A stretch of DNA of 64,000 nt from Olivibacter sp036959255 (GTDB taxonomy: Bacteria > Bacteroidota > Bacteroidia > Sphingobacteriales > Sphingobacteriaceae): NCBI RefSeq assembly GCF_036959255.1, contig NZ_JAWMTI010000012.1, forward strand, positions 51,482-115,481, written 5' to 3'. Every line of letters starts with the position of its first letter. Within the stretch, counting starts at the first letter, position 1. The position numbers and the translations under genes were made by a program. Under the pieces are notes generated by a model. The model had not been told where the DNA came from. It made no database searches and worked only from the letters and a program-made list of their open reading frames with translations. Positions 19,288 through 27,772 of this stretch are shown here, piece by piece.

Positions 19288-19344
19288 TTCCACTTTCTCC
19301 CACTTTCTCCCACAAAAAAGTTTTCCACAGGTATTTTCTCCCAC
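19288..19344 (-). promoter_or_regulatory. MraZ-box operator upstream of mraZ
   Basis: On the minus strand GTGGGA occurs at 19313-19308 and 19303-19298 and GTGGAA at 19293-19288, each exactly 10 bases apart with GAAA spacers. Further copies are at 19344-19339 (GTGGGA) and 19328-19323 (GTGGAA). Phased GTGGG repeats are the known MraZ recognition pattern. A TTTTCCACA nonamer (19321-19329) overlaps one copy. I saw no gene in the rest of 19244-19653, which is AT-rich leader sequence for the divergent genes. Confidence 0.75.
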
Positions 19345-19653
19345 CCAACTCCATTTTCTTTTAATTTCCCATCAAAAGAACTTGCTGCAAAACTTCCTCC
19401 TAAAACGCTTTAAATCCTTTTTTTCGATCTAGGTCCTGCCCCCTTGACGAAGAAATAAAAAAAGAATGCGGCCAAAAAAAAGGAGATGGATAAATCGAAA
19501 TATTGTAACATTGATATATTATTCCTAAATTTATAATAGATTAAACAACTGAGGAGCAACAGTTTAAAACATTATACAATTCAAATTGTATTAGAGAAAA
19601 CCGCGGTTATAAAGAGCGGCCAATTATAATTTTAGAATCAAATTTTAGCAGTC

Positions 19654-19965
19654 ATGAACTCCAAACGGTTATTCGTACTACCTATTATAGTAATAGGTGT
19701 ATGCTTCTGGTTCGTATCTTGTAGTTCAAAATCATTGAAAGATCAGCGAGCTCAACAAGAAATCGAATATGTTTTAGAACCAGGAACACAAGTTGTCGTA
19801 TCAGAAGGTGTTGCGACTTTTACCGGTACCTTTCCGGACGAGGAAAGTATGAAAGAAGCAGAACAGACGGCAAGAAGCATTAAAGGTGTCAAATCGGTGG
19901 TTAATAAGGCAAGTATCGCGCACAAAGTGCAAACGGCAGTAGATTCGAATGTGCCGGCCAAGTGA
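19654..19965 (+). CDS. BON-domain lipoprotein
   Basis: A 103-residue exported lipoprotein. The signal peptide ends in a lipobox-like FVSC (Cys23 would be lipidated). The mature part is one BON domain, seen as the GVATFTGTFPDEESMKEAEQ stretch followed by IKGVKSVVNK. BON domains bind membranes or envelope ligands, as in OsmY/DolP. The exact role is unknown. It is transcribed divergently from mraZ and ends at a strong terminator. Confidence 0.8.
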   Translation: MNSKRLFVLPIIVIGVCFWFVSCSSKSLKDQRAQQEIEYVLEPGTQVVVSEGVATFTGTFPDEESMKEAEQTARSIKGVKSVVNKASIAHKVQTAVDSNVPAK

Positions 19966-19980
19966 CATCGGCATTAAAAA

Positions 19981-20012
19981 AAGAAGGGAGGGCTTTTAGG
20001 CCCTCCCTTCTT
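19981..20012. terminator. Bidirectional terminator between the BON lipoprotein and pgk
   Basis: A perfect 13-bp stem, AAGAAGGGAGGGC (19981-19993) with 20000-20012, has a 6-base loop and is flanked by A and T runs, so it serves both converging genes. Confidence 0.9.
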
Positions 20013-20030
20013 TTTTATGCGCGCTATGAA

Positions 20031-21221
20031 TTAATCGTTAACGGCCTTTACGCCCGGCAACTCCTTTCCTTCCATATACTCCAATAAAGCCCCTCCGCCT
20101 GTACTAACATAACTTACATCCTCCGTTAAATTAAATTTGGTAACAGCTGCAGCAGAATCTCCTCCACCTATTAAGGAAAAAGCACCTGCCTTCGTTGCTT
20201 CTACAACCGCATCAGCTACAGCTTTTGTTCCTTTCGCAAAGGTATCCATTTCAAAAACACCCATCGGTCCATTCCATAAAATAGTTTTGGAAGATTTAAT
20301 AACATCCGCAAAGGTTTTTGCGGATTCTGCACCAATATCTAATCCCATTTTGTCCGCCGGTATCTGATCATTTGGCCCATCGTAAACAACCGCATCATTA
20401 GCAAATTTATCGGCAATCTGTGAATCCGTGGGTAAAATCAGCTGAACTCCTTTTTCTTTTGCCTTCTCCACCAAACTATTAGCCAAATCAAGTTTATCCA
20501 GCTCAACCAGTGATTGGCCAATCTCGCCTCCCTTTGCTTTCACAAATGTATAAGCCATCCCACCTCCAATAATCAAGTTATCAACCTTAGAAAGCAAAGC
20601 CTCGATCAATTCTAACTTATCAGAAACTTTTGCCCCACCCATAATAGCGGTAAATGGCCTTTGCGGATTGTTCAATACTTTTTCAGCATTCTGCAACTCC
20701 GCAGCCATCAAATAACCAAAATATTTTGCCTGCGGGAAAAACTTCGCGATCACAGCTGTTGATGCATGTGCTCTATGCGCTGTACCAAATGCATCATTTA
20801 CGTATACATCACCCAATGTAGCTAATTTTTCCGCAAAAGCCTCATCTCCTTTTTCCTCTTCTTTATAAAAACGTAAGTTCTCAAGCAGCAGCACTTCACC
20901 ATCTTTTAAATTCTTCGCTTTATCAATTGCTTCTTGGCCAATACAATCATTGGCAAAGGCTACCTGAACACCTAGCTCTTTGGAAAGATGATTCACGATA
21001 TGTTTTAAGGAAAACTTGTCCGTTGGCCCATCTTTTGGGCGCCCAAGATGAGACATTAAGATCACGGCACCACCATCTTTTAAAATCTTTTCAATCGTTG
21101 GTTTCGCCCCTTTTATACGATTATCATCCGTGATATTAAAATTTTCATCGAATGGTACATTAAAATCCACTCGCACTAATGCCTTCTTTCCGGAAAAATT
21201 AAAATCTTCAATAGTCTTCAT
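20031..21221 (-). CDS. pgk: Phosphoglycerate kinase
   Basis: Pgk transfers phosphate from 1,3-bisphosphoglycerate to ADP in glycolysis. Characteristic blocks are VRVDFNVPFD near the N-terminus, SHLGRPKDG, GGAKVSDKLEL in the hinge region, and GGGDSAAAV near the C-terminal nucleotide site. The 396-residue length is normal. It lies about 650 bases downstream of gap, on the same strand, with a GNAT gene between. Confidence 0.97.
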   Translation of the reverse strand: MKTIEDFNFSGKKALVRVDFNVPFDENFNITDDNRIKGAKPTIEKILKDGGAVILMSHLGRPKDGPTDKFSLKHIVNHLSKELGVQVAFANDCIGQEAIDKAKNLKDGEVLLLENLRFYKEEEKGDEAFAEKLATLGDVYVNDAFGTAHRAHASTAVIAKFFPQAKYFGYLMAAELQNAEKVLNNPQRPFTAIMGGAKVSDKLELIEALLSKVDNLIIGGGMAYTFVKAKGGEIGQSLVELDKLDLANSLVEKAKEKGVQLILPTDSQIADKFANDAVVYDGPNDQIPADKMGLDIGAESAKTFADVIKSSKTILWNGPMGVFEMDTFAKGTKAVADAVVEATKAGAFSLIGGGDSAAAVTKFNLTEDVSYVSTGGGALLEYMEGKELPGVKAVND

Positions 21222-21422
21222 TTGAATAATTATTAATATGTTGTTCGCGTTGTTAAGTCATTCATAAATCGGTTCAGCACACTTGATTTATTACGAAGTC
21301 TCTTGTTCAAGCCGATCAAAAGCAGCACCTTCGTCTAACCGTATCGCCCCTCACGACCGCAGCAAACATAGAGAAAAATGCTTGCTTCTGCAATAAAGGA
21401 ACTACACAGAAAGCACGAACTA

Positions 21423-21860
21423 CTACAGATTTAAACACATCGTTTTATGCGGTCCTATCTCCGGGACATCAAAAGCCTCCGACACAAATTCAAAACCTAT
21501 ACTTTGATAAAAAGAGAACGCGACTTGTCGTGCATTGCACCAAACGTAAGTTACCTCCTCCTGCTTAAGATAGTTTATCAATTGAGTTACCAATTGTTTC
21601 CCCAAACCCTTCCTTTGATAACCGGGATGCGTGGCCATTCCCCTTAACTGGAAACCATAACCATCTTTATCCTGAAAAGCCTGAGGAAATGCAGTAAGAA
21701 CACATTTTGGTTGATCATCGCGATCATCGATAACTCCCATATGAATTGTTTCCGGTCGAGAATCTTCCGGAAAAACACAAAACTCATTCGGCTTCCCGTC
21801 TCGCAACACCAAACTCCTTAACGGAAGCACTTCTTCCTTCGGTATAAATTTTACGGTCAT
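21423..21860 (-). CDS. GNAT-family N-acetyltransferase
   Basis: The 145-residue protein has the acetyl-CoA binding motif A as GMATHPGYQRKGLGKQLV, with the Q/RxxGxG/A loop, and a C-terminal SIGFEFVSEAF typical of GNAT enzymes. The substrate cannot be read from sequence. It starts 20 bases downstream of the gap stop, so it is likely co-transcribed with gap. Confidence 0.85.
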   Translation of the reverse strand: MTVKFIPKEEVLPLRSLVLRDGKPNEFCVFPEDSRPETIHMGVIDDRDDQPKCVLTAFPQAFQDKDGYGFQLRGMATHPGYQRKGLGKQLVTQLINYLKQEEVTYVWCNARQVAFSFYQSIGFEFVSEAFDVPEIGPHKTMCLNL

Positions 21861-21880
21861 AATACATATTCCATAGGTAA

Positions 21881-22885
21881 TTAGAAAATCTGATTCGATT
21901 TTAATTTAAGTAACAGATCGATCAAGCGATTTGAATAACCAAACTCATTGTCATACCAGCCCACAACTTTTATCAATCCGCCAACAACAGACGTTAGTTG
22001 CGCGTCGAAAACACAGGAAAAAGGCGAATTGACAATATCAATTGAAACAATCGGATCTTCCGTATACTGGAGAATCCCTTTTAAATCATTTTCAGCAGCA
22101 AAGGCAAAAGCTTTATTGATTTCCGATACGGAAGGTTTTTTCTCCAGTATACACGTAAAGTCGGTCAAAGAACCATTCAATACAGGTACGCGAATCCCGG
22201 CACCCCCCAATTTTCCATCCAAGTGCGGAAAAACATTTGTAACCGCCTTTGCCGCTCCTGTTGTCGTCGGTATAATAGACGATGAAGCAGCCCTTGCTCT
22301 CCTTAAGTCTTTATGTGGCGCATCATGCAAATTCTGGTCTCCTGTCATGGAGTGAACGGTCGTAATATAGCCGTCGATAATTGTCCAATGAGCATCCAAT
22401 ACTTTAATAAGTGGAGCTACATTATTTGTGGTACAGGAAGCGTTAGATAAAATAGAGGCATTCCAGTTAATGATTTCATCATTTACACCCAACACGATTG
22501 TTGGCACTTCTTTATCAGGAGATGGCGCTGAGATCAACACCTTTTTTGCCCCTGCGTTCAAATGTTCGGTAACTGCATCCTTCGTTGTAAACTTCCCTGT
22601 GCTCTCTACAACTACGTCAATATTAAGGGTAGCCCAGGGCAACTCCCGCGGAGTACGTTCATTGACAATGCGTATAGGTTTATCATTGATCACTAAATAA
22701 TTGTCCTGGACAGTAACAAGACCATCAAAAGGCCCATGTACGGAATCATATTTAAACAAATGCGCAAGCGTTTCCACATTGGCCAAATCATTAACAGCTA
22801 CCACGTCGACCGCTTCATTTCTTTGTATTATATTCCGTAAAGTATTCCGACCGATACGTCCAAAACCATTAATAGCAACCCTCAT
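21881..22885 (-). CDS. gap: Glyceraldehyde-3-phosphate dehydrogenase, type I
   Basis: It oxidises glyceraldehyde-3-phosphate to 1,3-bisphosphoglycerate. The Rossmann motif GFGRIGRNTLRN is at 7-18. The catalytic Cys151 sits in SNASCTTN, and WYDNEFGYSNR is near the end. VNDLA around Asp33 suits NAD+ as cofactor. The 334-residue length is normal. With pgk nearby it forms a lower-glycolysis neighbourhood. Confidence 0.96.
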   Translation of the reverse strand: MRVAINGFGRIGRNTLRNIIQRNEAVDVVAVNDLANVETLAHLFKYDSVHGPFDGLVTVQDNYLVINDKPIRIVNERTPRELPWATLNIDVVVESTGKFTTKDAVTEHLNAGAKKVLISAPSPDKEVPTIVLGVNDEIINWNASILSNASCTTNNVAPLIKVLDAHWTIIDGYITTVHSMTGDQNLHDAPHKDLRRARAASSSIIPTTTGAAKAVTNVFPHLDGKLGGAGIRVPVLNGSLTDFTCILEKKPSVSEINKAFAFAAENDLKGILQYTEDPIVSIDIVNSPFSCVFDAQLTSVVGGLIKVVGWYDNEFGYSNRLIDLLLKLKSNQIF

Positions 22886-22994
22886 TCGTTTAATATATTA
22901 GGAATAGGCAAAATGAATCCACCTACGTAATCAAAACAAATCTATAGTTTTTTGTGTTAATTCAACATAAATATTATCTTGAACAATCCATCTC

Positions 22995-23180
22995 ATGCAA
23001 AAACAGAATAAAAATAAATATGAACCGGTAGATTCCGAACAATCCGTACCGGAAGACAACAAAGTGGTCAAAAAGAAAAGCGATAAGCAATATAAAAGAG
23101 AATCAGCTAACCTTAAAAGTCCAGCCGAAAGGAAGGCGTTCAGTGAACAACCTCCCACAAGGCACAACACGCATAATTAA
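22995..23180 (+). CDS. Small, highly charged hypothetical protein
   Basis: A 61-residue open frame rich in Lys, Gln, Glu, Ser and Asn with almost no hydrophobic residues, probably disordered. No domain is recognised. It is divergent from gap, and its end overlaps the 3' end of the convergent alpha/beta hydrolase by a few bases. The frame may be real because the composition is coherent and the opposite-strand frame is less protein-like, but support is weak. Confidence 0.4.
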   Translation: MQKQNKNKYEPVDSEQSVPEDNKVVKKKSDKQYKRESANLKSPAERKAFSEQPPTRHNTHN

Positions 23181-24004
23181 GTAAGCTTAGCCAAATATTG
23201 CCATAGCGCTTGATTAAATAATGCAGGCGCCTCCAAATTAGGAAGGTGTCCGCTTTGTTCAATCTCCACTAATTCAGCATATTTTATATTATCCAACAGA
23301 TTATCCGCTTGTGCCGGAGTCATCAGCTTGTCTTCCTTCCCCCTTACAATCAAACAAGGAAAAGAAATCGTACTTAAACTTTCCGTTGTATCCGTTCGGG
23401 AGGCTAAAGCCAATAAGGTTGCACAAATACTTCTAATTTCATTCCTACGAATGCTGCTACGAATCAAGTCCACCTCTTCAAACCGGGTTTGCAAACTAGT
23501 TTCAGAAAAAACATTTCTCACAAAACCAATAGCAAAAGTTCGTCTGCCATATTTTAGCACAGATTGGATGGAATCAAACCGTTTAATTTTAGCTTCGTTT
23601 GAATCAGCTTGCGCATTGGTATCGGCCAGCACCATCCCCTTAAAGAGTAAAGGAGTCAATTGGTGCGCCCTCAATGCAATGTAACCGCCCATTGAAATTC
23701 CGCACAACACGACGCCGTCCAATCCCAATTTGGCTATAAAAGCAATTAAATCTTGCGCAAATACATCAATGCTAAAATATCCGTGCCCACTGGTACTCCT
23801 ACCATGTCCTCGCACATCAATGGCAATGCCCCGAATTCCCTCAGGAAGCTCTTCAAGTTGATATTTCCACATATTTTTATTAAAGGGAAAGCCATGGATA
23901 AAAATAACTGTCTTGTCACAACGAATAGGTTCCTTCAGCAGATAGGAGATACTAATATCGCCAACTCGTATTTTTTTTCTTTGTAATGGAAAGTGATAAT
24001 TCAT
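23177..24004 (-). CDS. Alpha/beta hydrolase
   Basis: A 275-residue single-domain hydrolase. The nucleophile elbow is CGISMGG, with the serine about residue 105. The oxyanion region is FIHGFPFNKNMW. The acid lies near VRGKEDKLMTP, and the catalytic histidine in SGHLPNLEAP. It resembles 3-oxoadipate enol-lactonase-like esterases, but the substrate is not readable. There is no signal peptide, so it is probably cytoplasmic. Confidence 0.88.
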   Translation of the reverse strand: MNYHFPLQRKKIRVGDISISYLLKEPIRCDKTVIFIHGFPFNKNMWKYQLEELPEGIRGIAIDVRGHGRSTSGHGYFSIDVFAQDLIAFIAKLGLDGVVLCGISMGGYIALRAHQLTPLLFKGMVLADTNAQADSNEAKIKRFDSIQSVLKYGRRTFAIGFVRNVFSETSLQTRFEEVDLIRSSIRRNEIRSICATLLALASRTDTTESLSTISFPCLIVRGKEDKLMTPAQADNLLDNIKYAELVEIEQSGHLPNLEAPALFNQALWQYLAKLT

Positions 24005-24188
24005 GTTTTATATAAACCTCAAAGCTAAAAATAAGTTTTACCAATTCTTGCATTTTCACTGCCTATCTTAGATCAAGATTCATCGCTATTCGCTACACGT
24101 ATCAACAAAAAGTTTGCACCTTTTTAACCACATAATCAACACATTAGTATAAAAACCATTTTTTTCAAGCTTTTTTTACCTAAATATT

Positions 24189-24219
24189 TTTGGAATTTTG
24201 CCAATCGTTCATATCTTTG
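24189..24219 (+). promoter_or_regulatory. Promoter of tRNA-Arg
   Basis: TTTG (24189-24192), 19 bases, then TATCTTTG (24212-24219): a complete match to the Bacteroidota primary promoter consensus, ending 16 bases before the tRNA. Confidence 0.8.
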
Positions 24220-24235
24220 CATTCCAATTCGGAAC

Positions 24236-24309
24236 GCACTTGTAGCTTAACTGGATAGAGCACCTGACTACGGATCAGGAGGTTAGGGGTTCGACTCCCT
24301 TCAAGTGCA
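24236..24309 (+). tRNA. tRNA-Arg (anticodon ACG)
   Basis: A full cloverleaf can be drawn. The acceptor arms GCACTTG (24236-24242) and CAAGTGC (24302-24308) pair perfectly. The anticodon stem CCTGA/TCAGG encloses CTACGGA with anticodon ACG at 24270-24272, and the T-loop is GGTTCGACTCC. The ACG anticodon is normally edited to ICG by TadA. The encoded discriminator base is A. Confidence 0.95.
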
Positions 24310-24312
24310 CAT

Positions 24313-24350
24313 AAAAAAGCGAGCTGTACTAAACACATAGCTCGCTTTTT
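24313..24350 (+). terminator. Terminator of tRNA-Arg
   Basis: AAAAAGCGAGCT (24313-24324) pairs with AGCTCGCTTTTT (24339-24350), giving a 12-bp stem with a T run. I see no gene between here and 24528. Confidence 0.85.
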
Positions 24351-24527
24351 CTTTGCCAAGGAATGCACCTTCCCTCTTCAACTCATTTCGTTGATGAAGC
24401 AACCGTTAAAACATCAACAAATAATGCAGTATATAAGCCCTTTTTGGGTGTTACAGAATTATTTTTTACCTTGCAGTTAAGGCTAGAACAATCCAACTGA
24501 TTTATCAAAACCGTTAATCAGCGCACC

Positions 24528-24899
24528 ATGGAAAACACAAAACTGCTTAGCAGAAGTGAAGAAATAACAGAACAATACTTTCTTTTATTAGACAAGCATC
24601 TGCTTGATGTCGTTGAACAACGAGCCACAGAAATGATGTCGCTGAAACAAATCGCTGAAACACTTTTTGTCTCCCATCAACACCTAACCGATACAATACA
24701 AAAAACGATGGGACAACATCCCTGCCATTTTTACGACCTTAAAATAATCGATTGGGCAAAAACACTGTTATTAGATCCCAAACGTTCGGTTAGAGAAATC
24801 GCGTTTCTCCTCACGTACGATCCTTCAAATTTCTCAAAATTCTTTAAAAAAATGACAGGGAAAACACCCGGGGAGTTCAGAAAAACTTCGTCCAGGTAA
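24528..24899 (+). CDS. AraC-type DNA-binding protein consisting of the HTH part only
   Basis: At 123 residues this covers only the C-terminal double helix-turn-helix of AraC regulators. The first HTH is MSLKQIAETLFVSHQHLTDT and the second is SVREIAFLLTYDPSNFSKFF, ending FKKMTGKTPGEFRK. No sensor domain is encoded upstream in frame, so it may be a stand-alone regulator or a remnant. It lies directly upstream of an SDR gene in the same direction, which is a plausible target. Confidence 0.85.
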   Translation: MENTKLLSRSEEITEQYFLLLDKHLLDVVEQRATEMMSLKQIAETLFVSHQHLTDTIQKTMGQHPCHFYDLKIIDWAKTLLLDPKRSVREIAFLLTYDPSNFSKFFKKMTGKTPGEFRKTSSR

Positions 24900-24902
24900 A
24901 AT

Positions 24903-24951
24903 AAAAATCCGAAAAGTTCACCATAATAATCACAAGGATAGTCGGATTTTT
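24903..24951 (+). terminator. Possible terminator after the AraC-type gene
   Basis: AAAAATCCGA (24903-24912) pairs with TCGGATTTTT (24942-24951). The loop is long (29 bases), so efficiency is uncertain. Confidence 0.5.
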
Positions 24952-24984
24952 GTTTCAATTTATAAACAAAAAAATAAAAACGCT

Positions 24985-25740
24985 ATGGCACGAAATGATT
25001 TGAACGGAAAAGTAGTCCTCATTGCCGGAGGAGGCAAAAACCTGGGCGGCTTACTCAGCAGAAATATCGCAGCAAAAGGCGCAAAGCTCGCCATCCATTA
25101 TAATAGCGAACATACAAAGTCGGAAGCGGAACAAACACTTGCCGATGTAAATAAGCTAGGAGCTGAAGCCTTTCTTTTTCAAGCAGACTTAACCAAAGTC
25201 GAGCATATCAAAAAGCTATTCGATGAAACAAAAAGCCGTTATGGCGGAATCGACATAGCGATTAACACGGTAGGGCGTGTGCTAAAAAAGCCATTTGCAG
25301 AAACTACCGAAGAGGAATACGACAGCATGTTCGACATCAATTCAAAGGTAGCTTACTTTTTCTTGCAAGAAGCAGGCAAACAACTCAATGATAACGGGAA
25401 AATTTGTACGATCGTGACCTCTTTACTTGCAGCTTATACCGGTTATTACTCAACTTATGCCGGCGCAAAGGCCCCGGTAGAAGATTTTACGCGATCAGCA
25501 TCTAAAGAATTTGGCCCGCGGGGCATATCAGTTACTGCGGTTGCCCCGGGCCCAATGGATACGCCTTTCTTTTACGGGCAAGAAAGTGATGAAGCAGTAG
25601 CATACCATAAATCGGCCTCTGCACTGGGTGGACTAACGGATATTAAGGATATAGCACCCTTGGTTGAATTTTTGGTTACCGATGGCTGGTGGATTACCGG
25701 GCAAACCATCTTTGCTAATGGTGGTTATACCACTCGTTAG
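24985..25740 (+). CDS. Short-chain dehydrogenase/reductase
   Basis: A classical SDR of 251 residues. The cofactor loop is AGGGKNLGGL (a TGxxxGxG variant), with NTVGR in the NNAG position and the catalytic Ser/Tyr/Lys triad around TSLLAAYTGYYSTYAGAKAP. The C-terminal region has VAPGPMDTPFF. The substrate is unknown. The gene before it encodes an AraC-type protein, and a long perfect hairpin follows. Confidence 0.88.
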   Translation: MARNDLNGKVVLIAGGGKNLGGLLSRNIAAKGAKLAIHYNSEHTKSEAEQTLADVNKLGAEAFLFQADLTKVEHIKKLFDETKSRYGGIDIAINTVGRVLKKPFAETTEEEYDSMFDINSKVAYFFLQEAGKQLNDNGKICTIVTSLLAAYTGYYSTYAGAKAPVEDFTRSASKEFGPRGISVTAVAPGPMDTPFFYGQESDEAVAYHKSASALGGLTDIKDIAPLVEFLVTDGWWITGQTIFANGGYTTR

Positions 25741-25756
25741 TGCTTGGATTTCGTAT

Positions 25757-25807
25757 AAAAGCATGCTTCGTCCATCGCTATAATAGCGATGGACGAAGCA
25801 TGCTTTT
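25757..25807. terminator. Terminator with a 24-bp perfect stem after the SDR gene
   Basis: 25757-25780 is the exact reverse complement of 25784-25807 around a TAA loop, with terminal AAAA/TTTT. The stem is unusually long for an intrinsic terminator. Apart from this and the adk promoter, I see no gene in 25741-26140. Confidence 0.7.
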
Positions 25808-25904
25808 CATCGTGAGATCCCCTTCTCGCGATCACTTCGTAAAGGTAACCGTAGTTGAGTGGCTATTCTTTCATTCTCTTATACAAAAAATAAAAAATAA
25901 GCCT

Positions 25905-25912
25905 TACCTTTG
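25905..25912 (+). promoter_or_regulatory. -7 element probably driving adk-obgE
   Basis: TACCTTTG matches TAnnTTTG. No clear -33 TTG lies 19-20 bases upstream. It would give a leader of about 220 bases before adk. Confidence 0.45.
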
Positions 25913-26140
25913 CGACCGTTCTTTTTTACGAAAGAATGGTTAACAGAAGCACAATAATGGTCAAATTCTTTAACGAAACCCCTTATTTGTTTCAACAATT
26001 AACAACGTACAATATCTTTCAAGCAGTTAAAAATCCAGAGAAAGAAGCCAGCGGTAAAGATGTCGATTGTGGTAGCCATTGGTTGTACAAGTTTAACATA
26101 ATTCCGATGCAGCTCATCGGAGCAAAAAAAATTCAGAAGC

Positions 26141-26713
26141 ATGCTAAATTTAGTTTTATTTGGCCCTCCGGGCGCTGGAAAAGGCACACAATCCCAGAAA
26201 CTTATTGAAAAGTATCAACTAGTCCATTTGTCTACCGGAGACCTTTTAAGAAGTGAGATTGCTCAGGGTACTACTTTGGGATTAGAAGCTAAGAAACTTA
26301 TGGATGATGGCAAGTTGGTGCCAGATGAAGTAGTGATCGGTATGATTAGCAATAAACTAGATAGTAACCCGGACGCCAAAGGTTTTATTTTTGATGGCTT
26401 TCCTCGTACGGTTGCTCAGGCAGAAGCACTTGATAATCTTTTAACATCAAAAAATGCGCAAATATCAGGTATGATCGCACTTCAAGTTGATGAAAAAGAG
26501 CTTGAGAAAAGGCTGTTGTTACGCGGAAAAGATTCCGGTCGTGCCGATGATGCAAATCCTGAGATCATCCGTAAGCGTATTGTAGAATACAATTCAAAAA
26601 CAGCACCTGTTGCCAGTTATTATGAACAACAGGAAAAATTACAGAATATCAATGGGATAGGCTCCATAGATGAAATTTTTGATTCCATTTGTGCGGTTAT
26701 CGATCGCTACTAA
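26141..26713 (+). CDS. adk: Adenylate kinase
   Basis: Adk interconverts ATP + AMP and 2 ADP. The P-loop GPPGAGKGTQ is at 8-17, the AMP-binding block is STGDLLRSEIA, and FDGFPRTVAQAEAL and the LID-region RLLLRGKDSGRADD are present. At 190 residues it is the short-LID type without a zinc motif. It ends 14 bases before the preferred obgE start, so the two genes are probably one transcript. Confidence 0.97.
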   Translation: MLNLVLFGPPGAGKGTQSQKLIEKYQLVHLSTGDLLRSEIAQGTTLGLEAKKLMDDGKLVPDEVVIGMISNKLDSNPDAKGFIFDGFPRTVAQAEALDNLLTSKNAQISGMIALQVDEKELEKRLLLRGKDSGRADDANPEIIRKRIVEYNSKTAPVASYYEQQEKLQNINGIGSIDEIFDSICAVIDRY

Positions 26714-26727
26714 ATTCAATAAAGGAA

Positions 26728-27726
26728 ATGGCTCAAGGTTCAAATTTTGTTGATTATGTTAAAATCTGTTGTCGTTCCGGTCACGGAGGAGCTGGGTCTG
26801 CTCACCTTCATCGCGACAAACATACAGCAAAAGGAGGACCCGACGGCGGCGATGGAGGTCGAGGCGGCCATATTATATTACGAGGCAACAGTCAGCTATG
26901 GACACTCTTGCATCTTAAATATAGAAAGCATATTATCGCGGAGCCTGGCGGGTCAGGCTCCAGCGCATTACAACATGGCAAATACGGAAAAGATGAAGTA
27001 TTAGAGGTTCCATTAGGCACTATTGCCAGGAATGCCGAAACAGGCGAAATCCTGTTCGATATTACGGAAGAAGGCGAGACCAAAATTCTTACACCCGGTG
27101 GTCGCGGTGGACTAGGTAATTGGCATTTTAAAACACCAACGCAACAAACACCTCGCTTTGCTCAACCAGGAGAACCCGGAAAAGAAGAATGGATCATCCT
27201 GGAATTAAAAGTATTGGCCGATGTAGGCTTAGTTGGTTTCCCGAATGCCGGTAAATCCACCTTACTCTCCGTTGTATCCGCTGCCAAACCCGAGATTGCC
27301 GATTATCCCTTCACAACGCTGGTTCCGAACCTCGGTATCGTATCTTATCGCGATAACAAATCTTTTGTGATGGCAGATATTCCGGGAATTATTGAAGGTG
27401 CGTCCGAAGGAAAAGGGCTTGGCTACCGATTCTTGCGGCATATCGAACGCAATTCGGTACTACTCTTCATGGTTCCCGCCGATACCCATCGTTCCATCGC
27501 TGAAGAATTTAATATCCTGTTGCATGAATTAACCACATACAACCCTGAATTACTGGATAAACCCCGTTTGTTAGCCATTACTAAATCGGACATGTTAGAC
27601 GAAGAATTACAGCTAGAAATGGAACAGGATTTACCCGAAGCGGTCCCCTATCTATTTATTTCTTCCGTAGCACAAAAAGGACTGCAGGAATTAAAAGACT
27701 TAATCTGGAAAGCGATAAATAGCTAA
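26728..27726 (+). CDS. obgE: GTPase ObgE/CgtA
   Basis: Obg is an essential ribosome-associated GTPase. The glycine-rich Obg fold (residues about 1-155, GGDGGRGGHI and similar repeats) precedes a G domain with GFPNAGKSTLLS (G1), DIPGIIEGASEGKGLG (G3) and TKSD (G4). An upstream in-frame codon at 26689 lies inside adk. I chose the ATG at 26728 because AAAGGA sits just before it and MAQGSNFVDYVKI matches the usual Obg N-terminus. Length is 332 residues. Confidence 0.96.
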   Translation: MAQGSNFVDYVKICCRSGHGGAGSAHLHRDKHTAKGGPDGGDGGRGGHIILRGNSQLWTLLHLKYRKHIIAEPGGSGSSALQHGKYGKDEVLEVPLGTIARNAETGEILFDITEEGETKILTPGGRGGLGNWHFKTPTQQTPRFAQPGEPGKEEWIILELKVLADVGLVGFPNAGKSTLLSVVSAAKPEIADYPFTTLVPNLGIVSYRDNKSFVMADIPGIIEGASEGKGLGYRFLRHIERNSVLLFMVPADTHRSIAEEFNILLHELTTYNPELLDKPRLLAITKSDMLDEELQLEMEQDLPEAVPYLFISSVAQKGLQELKDLIWKAINS

Positions 27727-27772
27727 ATGCTTTTCTTCCTCGGATAGATTGCGACGGCATTTCTTTGAATCT

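Noticed and set aside
22931..23170. 79-residue minus-strand frame opposite the small charged protein
   Set aside because: It lies opposite a more coherent frame and ends without context; hydrophobic, low-complexity composition.
25936..26208. 90-residue frame upstream of and overlapping adk
   Set aside because: It runs into the adk start in another frame and has no recognisable features.
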